NCBI GenBank assembly: GCA_024227565.1 | Contig: JAAEUE010000136.1 | Span: forward strand, 84,146 to 148,145 | Direction: 5' to 3' | Origin: Alphaproteobacteria bacterium | GTDB taxonomy: Bacteria; Pseudomonadota; Alphaproteobacteria; Rhizobiales; CAJQND01 | DNA length: 64,000 bases | Part shown: positions 9,392-18,184 of the stretch, piece by piece | Layout: each line of letters begins with the position of its first letter | How positions within the stretch are numbered: position 1 is the first letter of the stretch | Translations under genes and position numbers: made by a program | Notes under the pieces: model-generated | Told to the model about the DNA's origin: nothing | The model's database searches: none | Seen by the model: the letters and a program-made list of their open reading frames with translations, nothing else

Positions 9392-10609
9392 TTAGCCGGC
9401 TTTCTTAGATGGACTTTTGGCAGGCGCCCCAAGCTTGCGGGCCTGTTTGATGGTGCGCCAGAGCCAGTCGGAACGCTTTATGAGGCGCTTCGTGCTGAGG
9501 CCCGGGCGGGCGATGGCGACGTATTTGTATCCGCCGCCGCTGATGGCGTGCAGGGTGTCATGCAGCGGAATGACCTCTTCGGCCCAATGCATTTTGTAAT
9601 CTGAATGCCCAGCGGAGAAGTCGAATTTTGCCAGGCCTTTCTTGCAGCACGCCTCAATGGTTCTGCGCAGTGCTGCGTCACCCGGCGAGAATTCCTTTTG
9701 GGGACCATCTGTAATTGAGCACACCAGACCGGAAAAGACGCCCTGGAACTCACTGCCCATCATAACCGAGACAACTTCGTCGCCAACGGTTAGGAAATAT
9801 GGGCTGAGCTGCAGCTGCGCGGTCTCCGGCAGCTGGCTAAGAGCAAGATAGAACGTCTTGGACATTGGCCCGTAGGGGTCTTTGATGCCTTTTTCCGACA
9901 ACCGGGTTTCAACGAAACTGAAGAGGGTTTTGATGACCCGCAGGGCTTCCTCCCGATCAGCTGGAAGCCGAAATTCCAAGTCGCCGAACTTTTGCAGTTT
10001 CACATCGCGCCGTTTGTTGTTGCGGCGGGTGGACTTGGATCTTTTGTGCCGGTAGAGCTCATCATAGTCAGGCTCCAGGTCAAACAGGTATGTGCTGTTT
10101 GCGCCGGTGTCGGTGAAAAGATCGGCCAGCGGATTGGGCGTGCCGCGCCACGTCGCGGGCTGTTTGTCCAGATGGATCGCGTCCACGCCGTCAAGGGTGT
10201 TCAGAAGCTCAGCAAAAAGCCATTCGGCATCTTCTGCAACCTTGTTGGCAAAGGCGTCGCTCATGACCGGCATGCCATAGTTGATTTGGCTGCTGGCGAG
10301 CCAACGCAGAACGCGGGTTCCCCAAGCCAGCTCAACGACCAGGGGGAAAATGCCGTGCAACTGGCCTGCATCGTCCCGAATTGTAACAATCCGAACGTCT
10401 TCGCCGGTGAGGTCGCTCACCGCGGTCTGCCAGGTGTTAACCCAGTCGAATGACTGGTAGGGCGTGACCCAGCCCGTTTCTTGCAGCTCCAGCCATTCGG
10501 CCTCAAGGTCCTTGGCACGCGCGCAAACGGCCACTTTCAGCCCGTGCATGGTGTCTGCGGCGTTTTGCGCTCCGGTCGTTTCGCTTCTGATCGGCGCAAA
10601 CTCAAACAT
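9392..10609 (-). CDS. GNAT-family acyltransferase of the CelD/BcsL (FemAB-like) type
   Basis: A 405-residue protein of the family first named for cellulose-locus CelD/BcsL. It has the typical opening region (EWLELQETGWVTPYQSFDWV), a basic central stretch (KRSKSTRRNNKRRD) and the C-terminal GNAT fold with FSPGDAALRRTIEACCKKG and FDFSAGHSDYKMHWAEE. Such proteins are found in many exopolysaccharide clusters and are thought to acylate sugar residues; the donor and acceptor here are unknown. It converges with the co-polymerase gene, leaving only eight bases between the stop codons. The C-terminus is strongly basic. It starts with an ATG at 10609, divergent from the deacetylase gene. Confidence 0.82.
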   Translation of the reverse strand: MFEFAPIRSETTGAQNAADTMHGLKVAVCARAKDLEAEWLELQETGWVTPYQSFDWVNTWQTAVSDLTGEDVRIVTIRDDAGQLHGIFPLVVELAWGTRVLRWLASSQINYGMPVMSDAFANKVAEDAEWLFAELLNTLDGVDAIHLDKQPATWRGTPNPLADLFTDTGANSTYLFDLEPDYDELYRHKRSKSTRRNNKRRDVKLQKFGDLEFRLPADREEALRVIKTLFSFVETRLSEKGIKDPYGPMSKTFYLALSQLPETAQLQLSPYFLTVGDEVVSVMMGSEFQGVFSGLVCSITDGPQKEFSPGDAALRRTIEACCKKGLAKFDFSAGHSDYKMHWAEEVIPLHDTLHAISGGGYKYVAIARPGLSTKRLIKRSDWLWRTIKQARKLGAPAKSPSKKAG

Positions 10610-10753
10610 CTAGTGCAGGCCTGACTCATGCTCCGGACCTGCTCCATTACAGGACCTGATGCCCTGACCCAGCAAGTATTGTGCAAGAATTTGGTGCTAC
10701 AGCTATTCGTGATTGGCCGTGATCAGAGCGGCCCACCAACACGGGAATAAATC

Positions 10754-11809
10754 ATGCCCCATAACGGCACAGTGCGTACCGTACTCGATGGCTTGTTCTA
10801 CAGTGGCGCGCATCGGCTGTTGGCGCCATTTGTCCAAGGAATTGGCAGTTTTTTGATGCTGCACCACGTGCGGCCGGGTACGGACAAGAACGGTTTTGCG
10901 CCCAATGCCGGCCTGGAGATTACGCCAGAGTTTCTGGACACTGTTCTGAGCCATTTCCAGGAGCGCGGAATTGAGTTCGTCAGCTTCGCAGAGGGCATTA
11001 GACGTACCAAATTGGGTGTGTCGCAGAAGTCTTTCGCCGTTTTCACCCTGGATGACGGATATTTGGACAATTTTGAGCACGCCTGGCCCATTTTCAAGCG
11101 CCATGACTGTCCGTTCACCATCTTCATTGCCTCCGACATCACCGATGGTACGAGCGAGCTGTGGTGGCAAATTCTGGAACAGGCGATTGCCGCCTCCACT
11201 TCTCTCTCCGCGCAGGTCGCAGGCGATACCATTTCATGCCAAACCGCCACTGCGGCGCAGAAGCAGCAGGCTTACGAGAAGCTCTACAAGCAGGTGCGCT
11301 GGGGGCTGGAGGAACAAGAGCAGCGCAAGTGGATCCGCAGCTTTGCCGAGACCCAGGGTATCGATGTGCAAGCCCATTGCCGCGCCGAAGCCATGACTTG
11401 GGACCAGGTGCGCGAAATCAATGAAGATCCTTTGTGTACCATTGGTGCGCACACCGTCCATCACTATGCGGTGGGGCGCATGAGCGAAGAAGATGCTTAT
11501 CTGGAAATGCTTCTATCGCGCGGCCGGATTGCCGAAGAGCTTGGCGCAGCGCCGGCCTATTTCTGCTATCCCTATGGAGATGAGGTTTCCGCCGGCGCCA
11601 GAGACTTCGCCTTGGCAAAGAAAGCCGGATTCGAGGCGGCCGTAACCACGCGGAAAGGTATGATTTACCCGGGCCATGCTGAGCATCTGCTGGCTTTGCC
11701 CAGGGTTTCGCTGAACGGCGCCTTTCAGCACGTCAGATATGTGGATGTGCTTATGTCGGGCCTGCCCTTCATGCTGGCGAACAAGTTCCGGGCGGTGAAC
11801 GCCGCCTAG
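10754..11809 (+). CDS. Polysaccharide deacetylase (NodB/CE4 family)
   Basis: A 351-residue carbohydrate esterase. NodB motif 1 is TLDDGYLDN, with Asp100 and Asp101 as catalytic base and metal ligand. Motif 2 is [11 protein letters not shown], with His233 and His237 as likely metal ligands. A later motif, [10 protein letters not shown], matches the RxFxxPYG region. The enzyme would remove acetyl groups from N-acetylated sugars in a polysaccharide or its lipid-linked precursor. No signal peptide is evident, so action on a cytoplasmic precursor is possible. It is divergent from the GNAT acyltransferase gene, so acylation and deacylation activities lie side by side. Its stop codon shares the four bases CTAG with that of lipB. 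Confidence 0.87.
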   Translation: MPHNGTVRTVLDGLFYSGAHRLLAPFVQGIGSFLMLHHVRPGTDKNGFAPNAGLEITPEFLDTVLSHFQERGIEFVSFAEGIRRTKLGVSQKSFAVFTLDDGYLDNFEHAWPIFKRHDCPFTIFIASDITDGTSELWWQILEQAIAASTSLSAQVAGDTISCQTATAAQKQQAYEKLYKQVRWGLEEQEQRKWIRSFAETQGIDVQAHCRAEAMTWDQVREINEDPLCTIGAHTVHHYAVGRMSEEDAYLEMLLSRGRIAEELGAAPAYFCYPYGDEVSAGARDFALAKKAGFEAAVTTRKGMIYPGHAEHLLALPRVSLNGAFQHVRYVDVLMSGLPFMLANKFRAVNAA

Positions 11810-12501
11810 CTCGTCGGGCCGAAGACCTGCTCGAAGTTTGCACGCAAGGCCAAATCCACATCTTCCAGGTTCACCGGCAGTCCAAGGTCAACAAGGCTGG
11901 TTACACCGTGCTCTTGCACACCGCAGGGCACAATGCCTGAAAAGTGCTCCAGCTCCGGTTCCACATTGATTGAGATGCCGTGGAAGCTCACCCAGCGTTT
12001 CAGCCGGATGCCGATGGCGGCAATCTTGTCTTCGCGGGTGGCGCCAAGCTCTGGCCTGCGCACCCAAACCCCAACCCGGTCTTCGCGGCGCTCTCCAACA
12101 ACGTTGAAGTCGGCCAGGGTGGCGATAATCCAACGCTCAAGGGCTGCCACGAAGGCCCGCACGTCCTTCTTCCGGCGGTTCAGGTCCAGCATGACGTAGG
12201 CCACACGTTGACCCGGGCCGTGATAGGTGTACTGGCCGCCGCGGCCCACGTTGAACACGGGAAAGCGGTCTGGTGTTAGAAGGTCGCCGGCCTCAGCGCT
12301 TGTGCCTGCGGTGTAGAGGGGCGGGTGCTCCAGCAGCCAAACCTGCTCTGCCGCAGCACCGTCAGCAATCAACCGGGCGCGCTCGCCCATGTGTGCCAAG
12401 GCCTCTTCATAATCGGTGAGGCCGGGTGACACGTACCAGTCAACAGTGGCGTTGGCATGCAGCGCATCGGGGGCGTCCAGGGTTTGGCGGGGCGTGTTCA
12501 T
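11806..12501 (-). CDS. lipB: Lipoyl(octanoyl) transferase
   Basis: LipB moves the octanoyl group from acyl carrier protein to lipoyl domains of 2-oxoacid dehydrogenases and the glycine cleavage H protein, the first step of lipoate synthesis. The family signature [20 protein letters not shown] is present, with the catalytic Lys159 (EDKIAAIG) and Cys193 (GIVPCGV). The length of 231 residues is normal. The open frame continues upstream to 12744, but that part overlaps the tRNA-Leu gene and has no LipB character, so I chose the ATG at 12501 with AAGG upstream. It is a single gene, convergent with the deacetylase. Confidence 0.95.
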   Translation of the reverse strand: MNTPRQTLDAPDALHANATVDWYVSPGLTDYEEALAHMGERARLIADGAAAEQVWLLEHPPLYTAGTSAEAGDLLTPDRFPVFNVGRGGQYTYHGPGQRVAYVMLDLNRRKKDVRAFVAALERWIIATLADFNVVGERREDRVGVWVRRPELGATREDKIAAIGIRLKRWVSFHGISINVEPELEHFSGIVPCGVQEHGVTSLVDLGLPVNLEDVDLALRANFEQVFGPTS

Positions 12502-12618
12502 GGGGCCTTGGTAGCGGGGATTGGGCGCCGAGCCAATTGCAATAATGTGCACGTTCAGCCAAATCACTTGATTTGCGCGAGGCACATTGCTACATGCTGG
12601 CCCGCATTCCCAAGACAT

Positions 12619-12705
12619 GCGGTCGTGGCGGAATTGGTAGACGCGCAGCGTTGAGGTCGCTGTGGGGTAAAACCCGTGGAAGTTCGAGTCTTCTCGACCG
12701 CACCA
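12619..12705 (+). tRNA. trnL-GAG: tRNA-Leu (anticodon GAG)
   Basis: A class II tRNA of 87 bases. The acceptor stem GCGGTCG pairs with CGACCGC and is followed by an encoded ACCA end. The anticodon stem CAGCG/CGCTG encloses the loop TTGAGGT, with anticodon GAG at 12653-12655. A long variable arm (TGTGGGG...CCCGTGG) and the TTCGAGT T-loop support leucine identity. Confidence 0.97.
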
Positions 12706-12830
12706 AACTCCTTCTATAGATTTGATGCGCGCGCGCAGCTGCAATCACTTGCCGAATCTCATCAGTAATGCGGCTAAAGTGCGCCAAAATCTGAACCCGG
12801 CCAACCTGGCCAGGACCTTGGGGCGGTGTC

Positions 12831-14210
12831 ATGTCTGATGCTTTCGACGAGCTGAACATTCATGACGAGAACGGCGCGCTGGCGTCGGACTTCGTGCAAG
12901 CTGTCTCCGATGCCATTGACGCGCGGGATGCCAAGACCCTGCGCAGTCTCGTCAAGCCGATGCACGAAGCCGACATGGCCGACCTGATTGAGTTTCTGCG
13001 GCCGGCCGAACGCCCCATATTCGTTGAGCTTCAGGGGCGGACGTTTGATCCTGAAGTGTTGCCGGAGCTGGATGAAACCGTCCGCGATGCGCTGATCGAC
13101 GTCTTGCCCAACCAGATCGTGGCGACCGCGATCCGCAAACTCGACACGGATGATGCGGTTTATCTGCTGGAAGACCTGGATGAGGCGGAAAAACAGGATA
13201 TTCTGGCGAAAGTGCCTAAGGCCGAGCGCGAGGCCGTTCGCCGCTCGCTCGACTATGACGAGGATTCAGCCGGCCGCCTGATGCAGGCCGAGTTCGTGGC
13301 TGTGCCGCCGTTCTGGTCGGTGGGGCAGACCATCGACTATATGCGCACTGAGGATGACCTGCCGAACTCGTTCGTCGAGATCTTCGTGATTGATCATCTG
13401 TTCCATCTGGCGGGCACCGTGCCGGTGAGCCGCCTGTTGCGCACCAAGCGTGAGGTCTCGATCAGCGATCTGATGGACAGCGAGCAGACCATCTTCCATG
13501 TGGACGATGAGCAGGAAGACCTGGCCTACAAGTTCCAGCAATACAATCTCATATCCGCCGCCGTGGTCGATAATGACGAACGGCTCGTGGGCATGGTGAC
13601 CATTGACGATGTGGTCGATGTGATCCGCGAGGAAACCGAAGAAGACATGGCCCGGATGGCCGGTCTGGGTGATGAAGAGATCACCAACACGGTGTTCACC
13701 ACGGTTAAAGCGCGCTTCATCTGGCTGTTCGTCAATCTGCTCACGGCGATTCTGGCCTCTGGCGTCATCTCTCTGTTTGATGCAACGATTGAGCAAATGG
13801 TGGCATTGGCCGTTTTGATGCCGATTGTCGCCTCCATGGGGGGCAATGCGGGGACGCAGACTATGACCGTTGCCGTCCGCGCCCTGGCCACACGCGACTT
13901 GGGCGCCGTGAACGCCACACGGGTGGTTGTCCGTGAAACCACGGTGGGCATGCTCAATGGCTTGGTGTTCGCGATCATCATGGGCGCGTTCACGGTGTTC
14001 TGGTTCGGCAGCCAACAACTTGGTATCGTCATCGGAGCCGCTATGGTCGTCAATCTGCTCGTAGCGGCGATGGCCGGCATCTTGATCCCGTTGCTGCTTG
14101 ATCAGTTGGATATTGATCCGGCGGTCGCTTCTTCGGTATTTGTGACCACAGTAACCGACGTGGTCGGCTTTTTTGCATTCCTCGGTCTGGCGGCTGTCTG
14201 GCTCTTTTAG
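12831..14210 (+). CDS. mgtE: Magnesium transporter/channel MgtE
   Basis: A 459-residue Mg2+ channel of the inner membrane. The order is the acidic MgtE_N superhelical domain (about 30-135), two CBS domains (about 140-260) that sense cytoplasmic Mg2+, a plug helix, and five membrane helices (about 285-459). The conserved pore sequence ASMGGNAGTQTMTVAVRAL is present. Length is typical. The 125-bp stretch after the tRNA-Leu gene shows no recognisable M-box riboswitch. The isovaleryl-CoA dehydrogenase gene follows after 44 bp on the same strand; the link is probably only positional. Confidence 0.95.
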   Translation: MSDAFDELNIHDENGALASDFVQAVSDAIDARDAKTLRSLVKPMHEADMADLIEFLRPAERPIFVELQGRTFDPEVLPELDETVRDALIDVLPNQIVATAIRKLDTDDAVYLLEDLDEAEKQDILAKVPKAEREAVRRSLDYDEDSAGRLMQAEFVAVPPFWSVGQTIDYMRTEDDLPNSFVEIFVIDHLFHLAGTVPVSRLLRTKREVSISDLMDSEQTIFHVDDEQEDLAYKFQQYNLISAAVVDNDERLVGMVTIDDVVDVIREETEEDMARMAGLGDEEITNTVFTTVKARFIWLFVNLLTAILASGVISLFDATIEQMVALAVLMPIVASMGGNAGTQTMTVAVRALATRDLGAVNATRVVVRETTVGMLNGLVFAIIMGAFTVFWFGSQQLGIVIGAAMVVNLLVAAMAGILIPLLLDQLDIDPAVASSVFVTTVTDVVGFFAFLGLAAVWLF

Positions 14211-14254
14211 ACATGCCGCCACACGGCACACATTAAAACAGGGAACGGTCCTTC

Positions 14255-15427
14255 ATGATCCCCAACGATTACCCGACGCTGAACTTCAATTTGGGCGACA
14301 CCGCCGACATGCTACGCGACACGGTGCGCTCGTTCACCTCCGACAAGATCGCACCGATTGCCGATGAAGTTGACCGGACCGACACCTTCCCGCGCCACTT
14401 GTGGCCGGAGCTGGGTGAACTCGGCCTGCTCGGTTTGACCGTGGAAGAAGAGTATGGCGGTTCGGGCATGGGGTATCTGGAGCACTGCATCGCCATGGAA
14501 GAGGTCAGCCGCGGTTCGGCCTCCATCGGGTTGTCCTATGGTGCGCACTCCAATCTGTGTGTGAACCAGATCCGCCGCAACGGCAGCGAGGAGCAAAAGC
14601 GCAGCTACCTGCCCAAGCTTTGCACAGGAGAGCATCTCGGCGCTCTGGCCATGTCAGAGCCCGGGGCGGGGTCTGACGTTGTCTCCATGAAGCTGAGGGC
14701 CGACAGGAAGGGCGATCATTATGTGCTGAACGGGTCCAAGTTCTGGATCACCAACGGGCCGAGCGCCGATGTGCTTGTGGTCTACGCCAAGACCGATCCG
14801 GATGCCGGCAAGCGCGGCATCACCGCGTTCATCATCGAGAACACCATGAAGGGATTTTCCACCGCCCAAAAATTGGACAAGCTGGGCATGCGCGGATCGG
14901 AAACCGGTGAACTGGTGTTCGACAACTGCGAGGTGCCGGTCGAGAATGTTCTGGGCAAGGAAGGCGAGGGGGTCGCCGTCCTGATGTCCGGACTGGACTA
15001 TGAGCGCGTGACCCTGGCGGGCGGGCCTATTGGCGTCATGCAAGCGTGCATGGATATCGTTCTGCCTTATGTCCACGAGCGCGAGCAGTTCGGTCAACCG
15101 ATCGGATCGTTCCAACTCATGCAAGGCAAGCTGGCCGACATGTACACAACCTTGAATGCCTGCAAGGCCTATCTCTATGCGGTGGCTCAGGCATGCGACC
15201 GCCACGAGACGGCGCGCAAGGATGCAGCAGGTGTTATTTTGTATGCGGCAGAGAAGTGCACCTGGATGGCACTGGAGGCGATCCAGACGCTCGGTGGGAT
15301 GGGCTATTTGAACGAATCCCCCACAGGGCGCCTGCTCCGCGATGCCAAGCTATATGAGATCGGTGCCGGCACGTCGGAGATCCGCCGGATGCTGATTGGC
15401 CGCGAGCTGTTTGCAGAGACCAGCTAG
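14255..15427 (+). CDS. ivd: Isovaleryl-CoA dehydrogenase (acyl-CoA dehydrogenase family)
   Basis: A 390-residue FAD enzyme that oxidises isovaleryl-CoA to 3-methylcrotonyl-CoA in leucine degradation, passing electrons to ETF. It has the standard N-terminal helical, middle beta and C-terminal helical domains. The FAD-binding motif [10 protein letters not shown] is present, and the catalytic glutamate lies at residue 250 in [14 protein letters not shown], the position used by isovaleryl-CoA dehydrogenases rather than the C-terminal position of short/medium-chain enzymes. The N-terminal sequence [20 protein letters not shown] is also characteristic. The usual neighbours (3-methylcrotonyl-CoA carboxylase genes) are not in the window. 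Confidence 0.92.
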   Translation: MIPNDYPTLNFNLGDTADMLRDTVRSFTSDKIAPIADEVDRTDTFPRHLWPELGELGLLGLTVEEEYGGSGMGYLEHCIAMEEVSRGSASIGLSYGAHSNLCVNQIRRNGSEEQKRSYLPKLCTGEHLGALAMSEPGAGSDVVSMKLRADRKGDHYVLNGSKFWITNGPSADVLVVYAKTDPDAGKRGITAFIIENTMKGFSTAQKLDKLGMRGSETGELVFDNCEVPVENVLGKEGEGVAVLMSGLDYERVTLAGGPIGVMQACMDIVLPYVHEREQFGQPIGSFQLMQGKLADMYTTLNACKAYLYAVAQACDRHETARKDAAGVILYAAEKCTWMALEAIQTLGGMGYLNESPTGRLLRDAKLYEIGAGTSEIRRMLIGRELFAETS

Positions 15428-15679
15428 GGGGCAAAAGGGCTAAACGGGCAAAAGCTGAGCGAGTGGAGTGATTCGCGGAAAACCGCAGGTTTTGGCCATT
15501 TTTGTACCTTGACTTGCTGTTTGAAACGCAATGTCTAAAATCTAACTATCTGTAATCATTGTATATTTCATATTTTACGCTGGAGAGCCTTGCTTTTCTG
15601 CGGCTTTTGGCGTGAGCATCGCGCGAATTGAGTAAAAGCGTATGAATTTACAACCTACTTAAGGGTGAAGGAGACAGCC

Positions 15680-15955
15680 GTGAATAAGAATGACCTCATA
15701 TCAAACGTCGCCTCTGCTGCAAATATGTCGAAGAGCGATGCTGGCGAGGCCGTTGAGGCGACCCTCAACAGCATCAGCTCTGAACTGGCCAACGGCGGCG
15801 AAGTGCGGCTGGTCGGGTTTGGGACATTTTCAGTGAGCCACCGGGCAGCCAGCCAGGGCCGTAATCCACGCACTGGCGAGTCCATGCAGATTCCTGCTTC
15901 GAACAATCCAAAGTTCAAAGCTGGTAAAGCTCTGAAGGACGCCGTCAACTCGTAG
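15680..15955 (+). CDS. HU-family DNA-binding protein
   Basis: A 91-residue histone-like protein that binds and bends DNA as a dimer. The sequence NKNDLISNVASAANMSKSDA, the GFGTFSVSHRAA turn and the GRNPRTGESMQIPAS DNA-binding arm are diagnostic. I chose the GTG at 15680 because it gives the normal N-terminus and is preceded by GGAG seven bases upstream; a GTG at 15665 would add five residues. It is a monocistronic gene ended by a strong terminator. The 252 bp upstream are A+T-rich and must hold its promoter; I found no confident -35/-10 pair. Confidence 0.95.
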   Translation: MNKNDLISNVASAANMSKSDAGEAVEATLNSISSELANGGEVRLVGFGTFSVSHRAASQGRNPRTGESMQIPASNNPKFKAGKALKDAVNS

Positions 15956-16005
15956 TACGGAAGCTGGCCCTCGGCGCCAGACAATCGTGGGATCACACAC
16001 AATTG

Positions 16006-16041
16006 CCCCTGCCGGCAAATAACCGGCAGGGGTTTTCATTT
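16006..16041 (+). terminator. Rho-independent terminator after the HU gene
   Basis: A perfect ten-base stem, CCCCTGCCGG with CCGGCAGGGG, encloses a seven-base loop and is followed by TTTTCATTT. It lies 50 bases after the HU stop codon. Confidence 0.92.
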
Positions 16042-16094
16042 GGGCCCTTGCAGTCTGGCTCACTTGGCGCTAAAGACTGCACCCGCGTTGGGAA

Positions 16095-16170
<76 letters not shown>

Positions 16171-16274
16171 AACGCCTTCCCTCAAAATCACTGGTTGTTT
16201 TTAACGCTGCGCATTGACGCCGACTCGGTCCTGCCCGATGCTCGCCGCTGGAAACCATGTGGGGAGAAACGCGG

Positions 16275-18050
16275 ATGTTGGATCGTGCGGGGGTCGCGCT
16301 TGTTGCGGCGGTAATCGGGTGTGTGATCTGGGGCTTTGGCGGGGCCTCCGTGATTGCCCAGGACAGGAAAAAAGCCGTCATTCTCTCGATCAATGATGTG
16401 TACCGTATTGGCGGCATCAATTCAGGCCGCCAAGGGGGGATGGCCCGCGTTCGTGCTTTGCGCGCAGAGCTTGAAAAGTCGGCACCGGACCTCCTTTTCC
16501 TCCATGCGGGCGATTTCCTCTCTCCGTCGTTCCTAGGGCGATCCTATCGCGGTGCCCAGATGATCGATCTGATGAACGTGATGGATGGCAGTGCGAAACA
16601 GGGCAGCCAGGATGAGCGCATGTTCGTCGCGTTCGGGAACCATGAGTTCGACGACAGCCATTGCGGAAAGGCCGGGCCGTTGCCTGATCTGGTCGCACGG
16701 TCTGAGTTCACCTGGCTGGCCAGCAACCTTGATTTCTCAAAATGCAAACGGCTTAGCCCCCTGGCTGGGAATGAGCAGATTGCTTCCAGCCGCATCGTGG
16801 AGAGCGGCGGCATGAAGATCGGCCTTTATGGCCTCACTCTGCCGCGCAGCAAGTATAAAGACATTGTTGCCGACCCTCTAAAGGTTTCTTGCCAGATGGT
16901 TGCTGAATTCCGGGCGCAAGGTGTAGATGCCGTTGTGGCATTGACCCATCTGGCGTTCACAGATGACTTGCGGTTGATGGGATTGGCGCCGGGTGGCAAG
17001 CCCCTTGGATCTGGAGAACAGACGTGTGCAGACCAGCCGGATATTGTTGTGGGCGGTCATGACCACTTGAGCATGGCCCTGCCAACAAAGGACCCCCGGC
17101 TCTTCAAGGCGGACGCTGACGCGGTGACAGCGTGGGTGATTGAGCTTTCGACCGATGGAAAAGGCGGTGTATCGGTCAATGCCCGTTTGGAGGCATTGAA
17201 TGAGGATGCGGTTGAAGATCCTCTCTCCCAACGGATTAGCGAGAGCTGGATCCTGCGCCACGATGAGCGCTTTTGCGCCACCGATTGCGTTGCCAAGCCA
17301 AAAGACAAGGTGCGCAAGTGCCTCAAACAGGTCCAAGCTGGCGCGTGCCTGACACAGCCGATTGCGAAGGCCGCAAGTTTGATCGAAACTGAAGAGATCG
17401 CAAACCGTTCCCTGGAAACCGGGTTCGGAAACTGGGTGGCCGACACGGTCAGAGCAGCAGGCAAGGCTGATATTGCGTTCATCAACGCAGGGGCCATTCG
17501 CCTGAACTACAATATCGACAAAGGCACCACCGTGACCCGGCGCCATTTGGAAGAGATGTTCCCCTTCAAAAACAAGCTCGTGGTGCGCGATGTGCCCGGC
17601 CGCGTGGTGTGGGCGGCGCTTGAGCGCGCTTTCAAAGCGCGCGGCGAGGGCGCCTGGGCCCATTTCAGTGGGTTGGCGCTCAAACGCCCTGGCAGGGATG
17701 GAAAGGCCTTTGCCAAAGTTCTGATCCGGCGGGAGAGTGGTGAGGTTGTGGAAATTGGACCTGCATCAGAAGAGCCCGTCAAGATTGCATCGCTCTCGTT
17801 CGTGCTGGCCAATGGCGATAGGCATGGCTTCAAGGTGTGCCCGGGGACCGATGATGTTTGGGCCTGCAAGGGTGAGCTTGAGAAGGCGCCGAATTGGCCG
17901 GCGCCAGACAAGGGTGATGATCTGGCAGAGTTCGTCCGGATTGCTCTTCAGAACGCAGACAAGGGGTCTGGAGTGGCCTTTCAGACGGACGGGCGGATAT
18001 GTGAAGCAAAGCGCTCTGACTGCCTTGTTGACCGGTGGACTGGCAAATAA
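16275..18050 (+). CDS. Secreted 5'-nucleotidase / UDP-sugar hydrolase-like metallophosphoesterase
   Basis: A protein of about 591 residues with an N-terminal signal peptide (basic MLDRAG then a hydrophobic core ending near VIAQ), so it is periplasmic. The metallophosphoesterase domain shows the metal-binding motifs SINDVYRIGG, HAGDFLSPS, GNHEFDDS and GGHDHL. The C-terminal 5'-nucleotidase domain (NWVADTVRAAGKADIAFINA) binds the nucleotide. It would release phosphate and nucleosides from external nucleotides. The sequence is unusually rich in cysteine, with four within about 30 residues of the interdomain region. I prefer the ATG at 16275 with GGGGAG upstream; an ATG at 16257 would add six residues. 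Confidence 0.87.
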   Translation: MLDRAGVALVAAVIGCVIWGFGGASVIAQDRKKAVILSINDVYRIGGINSGRQGGMARVRALRAELEKSAPDLLFLHAGDFLSPSFLGRSYRGAQMIDLMNVMDGSAKQGSQDERMFVAFGNHEFDDSHCGKAGPLPDLVARSEFTWLASNLDFSKCKRLSPLAGNEQIASSRIVESGGMKIGLYGLTLPRSKYKDIVADPLKVSCQMVAEFRAQGVDAVVALTHLAFTDDLRLMGLAPGGKPLGSGEQTCADQPDIVVGGHDHLSMALPTKDPRLFKADADAVTAWVIELSTDGKGGVSVNARLEALNEDAVEDPLSQRISESWILRHDERFCATDCVAKPKDKVRKCLKQVQAGACLTQPIAKAASLIETEEIANRSLETGFGNWVADTVRAAGKADIAFINAGAIRLNYNIDKGTTVTRRHLEEMFPFKNKLVVRDVPGRVVWAALERAFKARGEGAWAHFSGLALKRPGRDGKAFAKVLIRRESGEVVEIGPASEEPVKIASLSFVLANGDRHGFKVCPGTDDVWACKGELEKAPNWPAPDKGDDLAEFVRIALQNADKGSGVAFQTDGRICEAKRSDCLVDRWTGK

Positions 18051-18184
18051 TGCAGCAACCGGCTTTGCTGAGCTGAAATGCATGCCGGCACGGTTGACCT
18101 GATGGGCCTGCATCGGTCATGCTGGGCTCAATTAACATCAGGCAATCCTCACAGCAGACGACCCCTCACAGGAGACCGGCCCCT

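Noticed and set aside
12502..12744. N-terminal extension of lipB
   Set aside because: It would overlap the tRNA-Leu gene and has no similarity to LipB; the ATG at 12501 fits.
12706..12830. M-box magnesium riboswitch before mgtE
   Set aside because: The gap is short for an M-box and shows only a small GGCCA/TGGCC hairpin.
13266..14231. 321-codon minus-strand open frame
   Set aside because: Antisense to mgtE; the His/Asp-rich composition is an artefact of reading the complementary strand.
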